A DNA stretch of 31,378 bases from a bacterium (GCA_905221295.1 CAJNCP010000015.1:1-31378), one strand, 5' to 3'; shown: positions 16,441-23,939, counted from the stretch's first letter. Notes: generated by a model from the sequence alone, not told the origin. A program made the numbers and translations.

Positions 16441-18417
16441 ATGTCAAATCTATCTGTTAATGCAATTCGTTTTCTAGGTATTGACGCCATCAACAAAGCA
16501 AACTCAGGTCACCCAGGGGTGGTTATGGGGGCTGCTCCTATGGCTTATAGCCTCTTTACAAAACAACTTCGTATCAATCCTGATCAACCAAACTGGATCA
16601 ACCGCGACCGTTTTATTCTTTCAGCAGGACACGGCTCTATGCTTCTTTATGCCCTTCTTCACCTTTCTGGTTTTGAAGATGTTAACATGGATGAAGTCAA
16701 GAACTTCCGCCAATGGGGTTCTAAAACACCAGGTCACCCAGAATTTGGACATACAGCAGGAATTGATGCTACTACTGGTCCTCTAGGTCAAGGGATTTCG
16801 ACTGCCACAGGTTTTGCCCAAGCAGAACGTTTCCTTGCGGCGAAGTATAACCGTGAAGGTTTCAATCTCTTTGACCACTATACTTACGTTATCTGTGGAG
16901 ATGGTGACTTGATGGAGGGTGTTTCAAGTGAGGCAGCTTCATACGCAGGTTTGCAAAAACTCGACAAGTTGGTTGTTCTTTATGATTCAAATGACATTAA
17001 CTTGGATGGTGAAACAAAGGATTCCTTTACTGAAAGTGTTCGTGACCGCTACAATGCCTACGGTTGGCATACAGCCTTGGTTGAAGACGGAACAGACTTG
17101 GAAGCAATCCATGCGGCTATCGAAGCAGCTAAGGCTTCAGGCAAACCATCTTTGATTGAAGTGAAGACTGTTATTGGATACGGTTCTCCAAATAAACAAG
17201 GAACGAATGCGGTACACGGTGCTCCTCTTGGAGCAGATGAAACTGCGGCTACTCGCCAAGCTCTTGGTTGGGACTATGAACCATTTGAAATCCCAGCTGA
17301 AGTTTACGCTGATTTCAAAGAAAATGTTGCAGATCGTGGCGCATCAGCTTATCAAGCTTGGACAAAGCTAGTTGCTGATTATAAAGAAGCTTATCCCGAA
17401 CTTGCTGCAGAAGTCGAAGCCATCATCGACGGACGCGACCCAGTTGAGGTAACTCCAGCAGACTTCCCAGCATTAGAAAACGGCTTCTCTCAAGCAACTC
17501 GTAATTCAAGCCAAGATGCTTTGAACGTTGTGGCAGCTAAGTTGCCAACCTTCTTAGGTGGATCCGCTGACCTCGCTCATTCAAACATGACTTATATCAA
17601 GACTGACGGACTTCAAGACGATGCCAATCGCTTGAACCGCAACATTCAGTTTGGTGTGCGTGAATTTGCAATGGGAACGATCTTGAACGGGATGGCCCTT
17701 CACGGTGGACTTCGTGTATACGGTGGTACTTTCTTTGTCTTCTCTGACTATGTGAAAGCAGCTGTCCGTTTGTCAGCATTGCAAGGACTTCCTGTGACTT
17801 ATGTCTTTACTCACGATTCAATCGCAGTTGGTGAAGATGGTCCAACTCACGAACCAGTTGAACACCTAGCAGGTCTTCGTGCTATGCCAAATCTCAATGT
17901 TTTCCGCCCAGCAGATGCGCGTGAGACTCAAGCAGCTTGGTACCTTGCAGTGACAAGCGAAAAAACACCAACTGCCCTTGTTTTGACACGCCAAAACTTG
18001 ACTGTTGAAGAGGGAACAGACTTTGGTAAGGTTGCTAAAGGTGCCTATGTTGTCTATGAAAATGCAGCTGACTTTGATACGATCTTGATTGCAACAGGTT
18101 CTGAGGTAAATCTCGCTGTCGCAGCTGCCAAAGAATTGGCTGGTCAAGATGTAAAAGTCCGCGTAGTCAGCATGCCATCTACAGATGTCTTTGATGCACA
18201 AGATGCAGCTTATAAGGAAGAAATCCTTCCAAATGCAGTTCGTCGTCGCGTTGCAGTTGAAATGGGAGCAACTCAAAACTGGTACAAATATGTTGGTCTT
18301 GATGGTGCAGTTCTCGGTATTGATACCTTTGGAGCATCTGCCCCAGCACCAAAAGTATTGGCAGAGTATGGATTTACTGTTGAAAATCTAGTCAAAGTAG
18401 TTCAAAACTTGAAATAA
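16441..18417 (+). CDS. tkt: Transketolase
   Basis: A thiamine-diphosphate enzyme moving two-carbon units between sugar phosphates in the pentose phosphate pathway. At 658 residues it has family length, with substrate His24 (SGHPG), TPP motif GDGDLMEG (153-160) to Asn184, His259, the catalytic Glu408 in VREFAMG, His458 (THDS) and DGPTHEP (467-472). Codon usage is of the highly expressed kind. GAAAGGA precedes the ATG. It is monocistronic between its own promoter and a strong terminator. Confidence 0.97.
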   Translation: MSNLSVNAIRFLGIDAINKANSGHPGVVMGAAPMAYSLFTKQLRINPDQPNWINRDRFILSAGHGSMLLYALLHLSGFEDVNMDEVKNFRQWGSKTPGHPEFGHTAGIDATTGPLGQGISTATGFAQAERFLAAKYNREGFNLFDHYTYVICGDGDLMEGVSSEAASYAGLQKLDKLVVLYDSNDINLDGETKDSFTESVRDRYNAYGWHTALVEDGTDLEAIHAAIEAAKASGKPSLIEVKTVIGYGSPNKQGTNAVHGAPLGADETAATRQALGWDYEPFEIPAEVYADFKENVADRGASAYQAWTKLVADYKEAYPELAAEVEAIIDGRDPVEVTPADFPALENGFSQATRNSSQDALNVVAAKLPTFLGGSADLAHSNMTYIKTDGLQDDANRLNRNIQFGVREFAMGTILNGMALHGGLRVYGGTFFVFSDYVKAAVRLSALQGLPVTYVFTHDSIAVGEDGPTHEPVEHLAGLRAMPNLNVFRPADARETQAAWYLAVTSEKTPTALVLTRQNLTVEEGTDFGKVAKGAYVVYENAADFDTILIATGSEVNLAVAAAKELAGQDVKVRVVSMPSTDVFDAQDAAYKEEILPNAVRRRVAVEMGATQNWYKYVGLDGAVLGIDTFGASAPAPKVLAEYGFTVENLVKVVQNLK

Positions 18418-18423
18418 TCGCAG

Positions 18424-18451
18424 AAATCAGAGTGAAAACTCTGATTTTTTT
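18424..18451 (+). terminator. Terminator after tkt
   Basis: AAATCAGAGT pairs perfectly with ACTCTGATTT around GAAA, then a seven-T run. Confidence 0.92.
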
Positions 18452-18476
18452 ATTGGCATAAAAACAAGGCACAACC

Positions 18477-18505
18477 TTGTAAAAATAGTTGAAATTTGAT
18501 ATAGT
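18477..18505 (+). promoter_or_regulatory. yajC promoter
   Basis: TTGTAA (18477-18482), 17 bp and the extended -10 TGATATAGT (18497-18505). The -35 lies in the right arm of a small dyad, ACAAGG/CCTTGT (18464-18480). Confidence 0.75.
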
Positions 18506-18537
18506 AGTCCTATGTAAAAGACAAAGGAGAAAATACT

Positions 18538-18867
18538 ATGGAAAATATTAGTCCAAATTTAACATTTGTGATCATGCTTGTAGGGATGATGGCCTTGATG
18601 TTCTTTATGCAACGTTCTCAAAAGAAACAAGCACAAAAGCGTATGGAAAGCTTGAACAAGCTTCAAAAAGGCTATGAAGTGATCACAATCGGTGGACTCT
18701 ACGGAACAGTGGACGAAGTAGATACTGAGAAACGAACAATCGTACTGGACGTAGATGGTGTTTATTTGACTTTTGAATTAGCTGCTATCAAGACAGTGTT
18801 GCCACTCAAAGAAGCTGTGACACCAGAAGGAGCAGTTATCGACGAAAGTGGAGCAATCGAAGAATAA
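18538..18867 (+). CDS. yajC: Preprotein translocase accessory subunit YajC
   Basis: A 109-residue single-pass protein with an N-terminal membrane helix (about 9-25), a basic stretch RSQKKQAQKR and the YajC core KGYEVITIGGLYGTVDEV, followed by an acidic C-terminus. YajC associates with SecDF/YidC in other bacteria; streptococci generally lack SecDF, so its partner here is uncertain. AAAGGAG lies about 7 nt upstream. Confidence 0.93.
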   Translation: MENISPNLTFVIMLVGMMALMFFMQRSQKKQAQKRMESLNKLQKGYEVITIGGLYGTVDEVDTEKRTIVLDVDGVYLTFELAAIKTVLPLKEAVTPEGAVIDESGAIEE

Positions 18868-18893
18868 AACGGGATCCTATCACTCCCGTTTTT
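18867..18893 (+). terminator. Terminator overlapping the yajC stop
   Basis: AAACGGGA pairs with TCCCGTTT around a 9-nt loop, with a five-T run. The last base of the yajC TAA is the first base of the stem. Confidence 0.8.
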
Positions 18894-18915
18894 CTATGAT
18901 ATGAGAGGAAAAGGG

Positions 18916-19359
18916 ATGAAAAAAATAGTATTTGTGTGCTTAGGAAATATCTGTCGTAGCCCTATGGCAGAGTTTGTGATGAAGTCCATGACGAGTGATT
19001 ATCAAGTTGAGAGTCGTGCAACTTCGTCTTGGGAACACGGCAATCCGATTCATAAGGGAACGCAGGGGATTTTCCAGCAATATCAGATCCCGTATGACAA
19101 AGACAAAACATCGCTTCAGATTGGCAGAGAAGACTTTGAATCGTTTGATTACATTATCGGTATGGATGCTTCAAACGTTTCAGATCTGCGTCAAATGTGT
19201 CCTCAGGAACTACAGTATAAGATTTACTCTTTTGCATCTGAGAGTGTCCCAGATCCTTGGTATACAGGAGATTTTGAGGAAACCTATGCTCGTATCACAA
19301 GTGGATGTCAAAGCTGGCTAGATCGATTAGAAAATGAGAGTGACAATGGAAAAGCTTAA
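18916..19359 (+). CDS. Low-molecular-weight protein-tyrosine phosphatase
   Basis: A 147-residue cysteine phosphatase. The P-loop CLGNICRS (Cys8 to Ser15) gives the catalytic Cys8 and Arg14, and the general acid is Asp113 in DPWYTG. Such enzymes reverse tyrosine phosphorylation, in some species of capsule-regulating BY-kinases; none is encoded here, so the substrate is unknown. The frame opens at an ATG at 18901, but the Met at 18916 has GAGGAAAAGGG in front and begins the conserved MKKIVFVCLGN. The last 14 nt overlap the MORN gene, implying coupling. Confidence 0.92.
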   Translation: MKKIVFVCLGNICRSPMAEFVMKSMTSDYQVESRATSSWEHGNPIHKGTQGIFQQYQIPYDKDKTSLQIGREDFESFDYIIGMDASNVSDLRQMCPQELQYKIYSFASESVPDPWYTGDFEETYARITSGCQSWLDRLENESDNGKA

Positions 19360-19759
19360 AGAAATCTTTGAAAAATATCGAGTATATCTAACTCGCCCGC
19401 GTATAGAGATTGCAACCGTTCTTCTAATCGCTATCTGCGCCGTATCAGTTTTTCTACTAAACACTCCAAAAAAGGGTGTACTGACACTTGACAATGGTGC
19501 GCTTGTTTATGATGGAACCTTGGTAAGAGGGAAGATGAATGGTCAGGGGACTATGACCTTTGAAAACGGGGACCAATACACAGGAGAGTTCAATAATGGG
19601 GCTTTTAATGGTAAAGGAACCTTCCAGTCCAAATCTGGCTGGAAATACGAAGGTGATTTTGTAAATGGTCAGGCTGAAGGTCAAGGAAAGTTGACGACAG
19701 AGCAAGAGGTTGTTTATGAAGGAACCTTTAAACAAGGCGTTTTTCAGCAAAAACAGTAG
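19346..19759 (+). CDS. Membrane-anchored MORN-repeat protein
   Basis: A 137-residue protein with one N-terminal membrane helix (about 23-38) and then tandem MORN repeats starting at about residue 55: YDGTLVRGKMNGQGTM, YTGEFNNGAFNGKGTF, YEGDFVNGQAEGQGKL and a partial YEGTFKQGVF. Topology (basic N-terminus before the helix) suggests the repeats face outside. MORN domains bind lipids or proteins; the role here is unknown. The start at 19346 is preferred over the in-frame ATG at 19334 because GAGAG lies at a reasonable distance; the choice is not certain. It overlaps the phosphatase gene, so the two form one transcription unit. Confidence 0.85.
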   Translation: MEKLKEIFEKYRVYLTRPRIEIATVLLIAICAVSVFLLNTPKKGVLTLDNGALVYDGTLVRGKMNGQGTMTFENGDQYTGEFNNGAFNGKGTFQSKSGWKYEGDFVNGQAEGQGKLTTEQEVVYEGTFKQGVFQQKQ

Positions 19760-19783
19760 TCTCCAAGTTAGGAGACTATTTTT
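19757..19783 (+). terminator. Terminator after the MORN gene
   Basis: TAGTCTCC (including the stop codon) pairs with GGAGACTA around AAGTTA, followed by a five-T run. Confidence 0.88.
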
Positions 19784-19794
19784 CAAAACCAAAA

Positions 19795-19810
19795 AAGAAA
19801 ACGCTTTCTT
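19795..19810. promoter_or_regulatory. cre-like site upstream of adhE
   Basis: AAGAAAACGCTTTCTT is a near-perfect palindrome and differs from the cre consensus at one defined base. It lies about 170 bp before the adhE -35, far for direct repression of that promoter. Confidence 0.6.
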
Positions 19811-19848
19811 GTCTTGAATTCGATAAAAAACTATCGACTAGAAAAACT

Positions 19849-19884
19849 TTGTGAAATAAAAAAATTTTCTACATAATTTCACAA
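19849..19884. promoter_or_regulatory. Paired Rex-type half-sites, inverted, upstream of adhE
   Basis: TTGTGAAAT (19849-19857) and its exact reverse complement ATTTCACAA (19876-19884) are separated by 18 bp. Each is a perfect half of the Rex consensus TTGTGAAnnnnTTCACAA, but the spacing is too wide for one dimer. Confidence 0.5.
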
Positions 19885-19949
19885 TCATCCAAGCAAAACT
19901 CTATTGCATAGCTATATTGAGAAAAAAATCACAAACTTAGAAAAATTCT

Positions 19950-19967
19950 TTGTGAAATACTTATGAA
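19950..19967. promoter_or_regulatory. Imperfect Rex-like box upstream of the adhE -35
   Basis: TTGTGAAATACTTATGAA matches the Rex consensus fully in the left half and in five of seven positions in the right half. It ends 4 bp before the -35. Confidence 0.5.
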
Positions 19968-19971
19968 ACTG

Positions 19972-20000
19972 TTTACAAAGCATAAAAAAAGAGTTATAAT
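19972..20000 (+). promoter_or_regulatory. adhE promoter
   Basis: TTTACA (19972-19977), 17 bp and a perfect TATAAT (19995-20000), about 55 nt before the adhE start. Confidence 0.85.
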
Positions 20001-20004
20001 AAAC

Positions 20005-20022
20005 TTGTGAAAAAATTAACAA
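20005..20022. promoter_or_regulatory. Rex operator on the adhE start site
   Basis: TTGTGAAAAAATTAACAA matches TTGTGAAnnnnTTCACAA with a single mismatch. It begins 4 nt after the -10, covering the predicted start, where a repressor would block initiation. Rex senses the NADH/NAD+ ratio, fitting an NADH-consuming enzyme. Confidence 0.75.
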
Positions 20023-20055
20023 AGGATAAAATCCTTTAAGGCTATGGAGGAAAAT

Positions 20056-22707
20056 ATGGCTGATAAAAAAACTGTAACACCTGAGCAAAAACAACTCGCT
20101 GCTGAAAAGCATGTAGACGGACTAGTACAAAAAGCTTTGGTTGCGCTTGATGAAATGCGCAAGTTGAACCAAGAACAAGTTGACTACATCGTAGCGAAAG
20201 CTTCAGTTGCAGCTCTTGATGCGCACGGTATCCTAGCACAACACGCAATTGAAGAAACTGGTCGTGGTGTATTTGAAGATAAGGCGACAAAAAACCTTTT
20301 TGCCTGTGAACATGTTGTGAATAACATGCGTGGAGTTAAAACTGTCGGAGTTATTGAAGAAGATCCCGTTACAGGATTGACTAAGATTGCAGAACCTGTC
20401 GGTGTTGTGTGTGGTGTCACTCCAACAACAAACCCAACATCAACAGCAATTTTCAAATCATTGATTGCTTTGAAAACACGTAATCCAATCGTGTTTGCCT
20501 TCCATCCATCAGCTCAAGAATCTTCTGCTCATGCAGCACAAATCGTTCGTGATGCGGCGATCGCAGCTGGAGCTCCTGAAAACTGCGTTCAATGGATTAC
20601 AGAGCCATCTATGGAAGCAACTGGAGCGCTTATGAACCACGAAGGTATTGCGACTATCCTTGCAACAGGTGGTAATGCCATGGTTAAGGCTGCTTACTCA
20701 TGTGGGAAGCCAGCTCTTGGGGTAGGTGCCGGAAACGTTCCTGCCTATATCGAGAAATCAGCTGACCTTCGTCAAGCTGCTCATGACATCGTTATGTCTA
20801 AATCATTTGATAATGGTATGGTCTGTGCATCAGAGCAAGCGGTTATCATTGATAAAGAAGTATATGACGAATTTGTAGAAGAATTCAAATCATACCACAC
20901 TTACTTTGTAAACAAAAAAGAAAAAGCACTTCTTGAAGAATTCTGTTTCGGTGTGAAAGCCAACAGCAAGAACTGTGCAGGCGCTAAACTAAATGCAAAC
21001 ATCGTTGGTAAACCAGCTCCATGGATTGCAGAACAAGCAGGATTTAGCGTTCCAGAAGGAACAAACATCTTGGCTGCAGAATGCGCAGAAGTAGGACCAA
21101 AAGAACCATTGACTCGTGAAAAATTGTCACCAGTTATCGCTGTCCTAAAAGCTGAAGATACAGAAGACGGTCTTAAAAAAGCTCGTCAAATGGTTGAGTT
21201 TAACGGACTTGGTCACTCAGCAGCCATCCATACAAAAGACGAAGCTCTTGCTAAACGCTTTGGTACAGAAATCAAAGCAATGCGTATTATCTGGAACTCT
21301 CCATCTACTTTCGGTGGTATCGGGGACGTTTACAATGCCTTCATCCCATCATTGACACTTGGATGTGGTTCATATGGACACAACTCAGTCGGTGATAACG
21401 TGAGCGCTATCAACCTTCTAAACATCAAGAAAGTAGGGAAACGTAGAAATAATATGCAATGGTTTAAAGTTCCTTCAAAAATTTACTTCGAACGCAATTC
21501 TATCCAATACCTTCAAACATGTGAAGATATTGAACGCGTTATGATTGTTACAGATAAATCTATCGAAAAACTTGGCTTTGTTCAACGCATTATTGACCAA
21601 TTGAACAAACGCAGCAACCGTGTAACTGTCCAAGTCTTCTCAGACGTTGAACCAGACCCAGATATCACAACTGTAGAACGTGGTACTGAAGTAATGAGAG
21701 CATTTGAACCAGACACAATCATTGCTCTTGGTGGTGGTTCTCCAATGGATGCAGCGAAAGTAATGTGGCTCTTCTACGAACAACCACAAATCGACTTCCG
21801 TGACTTGGTTCAAAAATTCATGGACATCCGTAAACGTGCCTTCCGCTTCCCATCACTTGGTAAGAAAGCGAAATACATCGGTATTCCAACAACTTCAGGT
21901 ACAGGTTCAGAAGTAACACCATTTGCCGTTATCTCTGACAAGAAAAACAACCGCAAATACCCATTGGCTGACTACTCATTGACACCAACTATTGCCATTG
22001 TTGACCCTGCTTTGGTTGAGTCAGTTCCAGATTTCATCGCTGCTGATACAGGTATGGACGTCTTGACTCACGCGACTGAAGCTTACACTTCAAACTTTGC
22101 TAACGACTACACAGACGGTATCGCCCTTCAAACAATCAAACTTGTCTTTGAATGGTTGGAAAAATCTGTTAAGACAGCTGATCCAGAAGCTCGCGAAAAA
22201 ATGCACAATGCATCTACAATGGCTGGTATGGCCTTTGCCAATGCCTTTCTTGGTATGAGCCACTCAATGGCCCACAAGATCGGTGCTGTTCACCACACCA
22301 TTCACGGACGTACAAATGCTATTTTACTTCCTTATGTTATCCGTTATAATGGAACTCGTCCATCTAAAACTACAACATGGCCTAAGTACAATTACTGGAA
22401 AGCTGATGAGAAATTCCAAGACATCGCGAAAATGCTTGGCTTGCCTCACTCAACTCCAGAAGAAGCAGTTGAAGCATACGCTAAAGCTGTTTACGAACTT
22501 GGTGTTGCAGTAGGTATCAAGATGAACTTCAAGGATCAAGGAATTGATGAAAAAGCTTGGAAAGACAGCTTGCATGAAATTGCCTTACTTGCTTACGAAG
22601 ACCAATGTTCACCTGCAAACCCACGCTTGCCAATGGTAGCTGACATGGAAGAAATCATGGCAGATGCTTACTATGGTTATGCAGAACGACCAGGACGTCG
22701 CAAATAA
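20056..22707 (+). CDS. adhE: Bifunctional acetaldehyde-CoA/alcohol dehydrogenase
   Basis: AdhE reduces acetyl-CoA to acetaldehyde and then ethanol, reoxidising two NADH. The 883-residue fusion has an N-terminal aldehyde dehydrogenase domain (to about 440) with catalytic Cys257 in NGMVCASEQ, a linker, and a C-terminal iron alcohol dehydrogenase domain with GGGSPMDAAK, a PTTSGTGSE loop and the iron-binding Asp/His residues in DVLTHATEAY and GMSHSMAHKIGAVHHTIHG. An in-frame ATG at 20044 lies within the Shine-Dalgarno (ATGGAGG), so the ATG at 20056 is the start. A cre-like site and Rex-type boxes upstream indicate redox and carbon control. Confidence 0.97.
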   Translation: MADKKTVTPEQKQLAAEKHVDGLVQKALVALDEMRKLNQEQVDYIVAKASVAALDAHGILAQHAIEETGRGVFEDKATKNLFACEHVVNNMRGVKTVGVIEEDPVTGLTKIAEPVGVVCGVTPTTNPTSTAIFKSLIALKTRNPIVFAFHPSAQESSAHAAQIVRDAAIAAGAPENCVQWITEPSMEATGALMNHEGIATILATGGNAMVKAAYSCGKPALGVGAGNVPAYIEKSADLRQAAHDIVMSKSFDNGMVCASEQAVIIDKEVYDEFVEEFKSYHTYFVNKKEKALLEEFCFGVKANSKNCAGAKLNANIVGKPAPWIAEQAGFSVPEGTNILAAECAEVGPKEPLTREKLSPVIAVLKAEDTEDGLKKARQMVEFNGLGHSAAIHTKDEALAKRFGTEIKAMRIIWNSPSTFGGIGDVYNAFIPSLTLGCGSYGHNSVGDNVSAINLLNIKKVGKRRNNMQWFKVPSKIYFERNSIQYLQTCEDIERVMIVTDKSIEKLGFVQRIIDQLNKRSNRVTVQVFSDVEPDPDITTVERGTEVMRAFEPDTIIALGGGSPMDAAKVMWLFYEQPQIDFRDLVQKFMDIRKRAFRFPSLGKKAKYIGIPTTSGTGSEVTPFAVISDKKNNRKYPLADYSLTPTIAIVDPALVESVPDFIAADTGMDVLTHATEAYTSNFANDYTDGIALQTIKLVFEWLEKSVKTADPEAREKMHNASTMAGMAFANAFLGMSHSMAHKIGAVHHTIHGRTNAILLPYVIRYNGTRPSKTTTWPKYNYWKADEKFQDIAKMLGLPHSTPEEAVEAYAKAVYELGVAVGIKMNFKDQGIDEKAWKDSLHEIALLAYEDQCSPANPRLPMVADMEEIMADAYYGYAERPGRRK

Positions 22708-22721
22708 TTGTTTATCAGCCT

Positions 22722-22752
22722 AGAGGCAGGAGTTATCCTGTCTCTTTTTTTG
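22722..22752 (+). terminator. Terminator after adhE
   Basis: AGAGGCAGGA pairs with TCCTGTCTCT (one G-U) around GTTA, followed by a seven-T run that overlaps the -35 of the next gene. Confidence 0.9.
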
Positions 22753-22778
22753 TACATTTTCTTGAAAAATGTTATAAT
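22750..22778 (+). promoter_or_regulatory. Promoter of the ComR-like regulator
   Basis: TTGTAC (22750-22755), 17 bp and the extended -10 TGTTATAAT (22770-22778). The -35 begins inside the adhE terminator T-run. The leader is about 45 nt. Confidence 0.75.
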
Positions 22779-22831
22779 AAGCGCATATAGTTATTTGAAT
22801 ATCAAAGTTTTTGAAAAGATTCGAGAGGTAA

Positions 22832-23752
22832 ATGAGAGAAGTGAATGATTTAGGGGAAAAGGTAAGACTCCTTAGAGAGGAGAAGGGTCTTAGTCGTCCA
22901 GTTTTTTGTGGGGATGAGTCAGAGTTGTCCGTTCGTCAGTTGGTCCGCATTGAAAAGGGAGAGTTTCGTCCTACGATAAAAACACTGGAATATATTGCGG
23001 ATAGGCTAGGTATTCCATCGTATGTCTTGATGCCAGACTACAAGGAATTGCCCAAACGTTACCAAGAATTAAAATACTTTCTTCTTCATCATCCTGACTA
23101 TGGAGACAAAGAGTTGCAGGAACGAAAGGAAAAATATTTTGATGAGATTTTTGAATGTTTTTATGATGATTTGCCACGTGATGAGAAAGTGATAGTGGAT
23201 TGTCTTCAAGCTATAGATGAGGTGAGGGCGACTAGTAATTCCTTATACGGAAGTAGTGTGATTGAGGACAGTCTTCAAGACTTACTATCCAGAGATGTAT
23301 ACAGGGCTGAGGAATTGTTGAAATTGAGACTGTATTTCAACTGTCAGTTAATGGATGGTTTAAACGAGGGTGAGATAAAAAAGTCTGAGCATGAAACCAT
23401 TCTTTGTTTTCATGACAAATTAAGTTCTCAGGTTGATAAGATAGAGTTCGATTGTTTGGACTTGCTTAGAGATTCCTTGTTAGCTTCTTTAGCTTGTATA
23501 GAAATTATGGGGCTGTTTCATTATTTTAAGAGAGCAGTTGAGACCTTAAATAAAATAGGACAGAAAACACGAGATTTTCAAAAACAACCAATTGTCTTGA
23601 TGGTGGAGTGGAAATATTATATTCAGACGGATTATGAAACAGCCAAACAAAAGTATGAAGAAGCAAAAATGATGGCAAGGATGTTTGGTAATGAGCAGTT
23701 ACTCATTAGTTTAGATAATGAATGGGCCGAGGATCTAGAAAGATATCTTTAA
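22832..23752 (+). CDS. ComR-like (Rgg/PlcR-class) peptide-responsive transcription regulator
   Basis: A 306-residue protein with an XRE helix-turn-helix (about 6-62) and an all-helical TPR-like C-terminal domain (about 72-300). By memory of ComR from S. thermophilus, similarity runs through the HTH (SRPVFCGDESELSVRQLVRI, EKGEFRPT, YIADRLG), the linker (LPKRYQELK, FYDDLP) and the C-terminal repeats (KYEEAKMMARMF). Arg35 and Arg39 fall at the same numbers as the ComR residues I recall contacting DNA. ComR-class proteins bind short imported peptides and then activate target promoters. The start follows GAGAGG. A ComR-type box, a small ORF and an ABC transporter follow directly. The class is confident; the ligand and targets are inferred. 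Rgg paralogues with other functions remain possible. Confidence 0.82.
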   Translation: MREVNDLGEKVRLLREEKGLSRPVFCGDESELSVRQLVRIEKGEFRPTIKTLEYIADRLGIPSYVLMPDYKELPKRYQELKYFLLHHPDYGDKELQERKEKYFDEIFECFYDDLPRDEKVIVDCLQAIDEVRATSNSLYGSSVIEDSLQDLLSRDVYRAEELLKLRLYFNCQLMDGLNEGEIKKSEHETILCFHDKLSSQVDKIEFDCLDLLRDSLLASLACIEIMGLFHYFKRAVETLNKIGQKTRDFQKQPIVLMVEWKYYIQTDYETAKQKYEEAKMMARMFGNEQLLISLDNEWAEDLERYL

Positions 23753-23764
23753 ATGCTTTATAGG

Positions 23765-23801
23765 AGTGACATTTCTGTCATTGGAGGAATGTCGCTTTTT
23801 T
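23765..23801 (+). terminator. Terminator of the regulator gene, containing a ComR-type dyad
   Basis: AGTGACATTTC pairs with GGAATGTCGCT (two G-U) around a 10-nt loop, followed by a six-T run. The left arm and loop also hold the GACA-N4-TGTC dyad and part of the next promoter. Confidence 0.75.
23767..23780. promoter_or_regulatory. Candidate ComR-type operator
   Basis: TGACATTTCTGTCA is a dyad with the GACA-N4-TGTC core described for ComR boxes. The flanking AGT on the left resembles the salivarius-group version. It abuts the -35 hexamer and is centred about -42 from the predicted start, the normal place for a class II activator. Confidence 0.6.
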
Positions 23802-23809
23802 GTTACAAT
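23781..23809 (+). promoter_or_regulatory. Candidate activator-dependent promoter
   Basis: A poor -35 (TTGGAG, 23781-23786), 17 bp and the extended -10 TGTTACAAT (23801-23809). The weak -35 next to the dyad suggests dependence on an activator. It is oriented towards the small ORF and the ABC genes. Confidence 0.6.
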
Positions 23810-23826
23810 GAATTCTAAAAAAGAGA

Positions 23827-23895
23827 ATGGAATTGCTTGTTTCTTTTGAATCTGATTTTGTTAAATATAATTTATATTGGTATTGTTTATTTTAG
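23827..23895 (+). CDS. Candidate small signalling-peptide ORF (22 aa)
   Basis: A 22-codon ORF beginning MELLVSFESD and ending KYNLYWYCLF. It starts about 11 nt after the start site predicted for the ComR-type promoter, with only a weak AAAGAG as ribosome site. The short length, the aromatic, hydrophobic C-terminus and the position recall ComS/SHP pheromone genes, which normally sit next to their Rgg/ComR regulator. Against it: the N-terminus is acidic rather than basic, there is no tandem Trp pair, and the ribosome site is poor. A TTG-started hydrophobic frame at 23837-23959 overlaps it as an alternative. It may be only a leader. Confidence 0.35.
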   Translation: MELLVSFESDFVKYNLYWYCLF

Positions 23896-23899
23896 TTTG

Positions 23900-23914
23900 T
23901 ATCGGTACACGATA
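23900..23914. promoter_or_regulatory. Inverted repeat upstream of the ABC genes
   Basis: TATCG and CGATA flank GTACA, 25 bp before the ATPase start. It may be an operator or a leader hairpin. A TATAAT at 23866-23871 could start an additional transcript ahead of it. Evidence is symmetry alone. Confidence 0.3.
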
Positions 23915-23939
23915 TTACAAGTGATTAAAGGAGATTGTA

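Noticed and set aside
20044..20055. In-frame ATG four codons before the adhE start
   Set aside because: It is part of the ATGGAGG ribosome site that serves the ATG at 20056.
23808..23849. 13-codon ORF (MNSKKENGIACFF) after the ComR-like gene
   Set aside because: Its ATG overlaps the -10 box of the predicted promoter, so that transcript would not contain the start codon.
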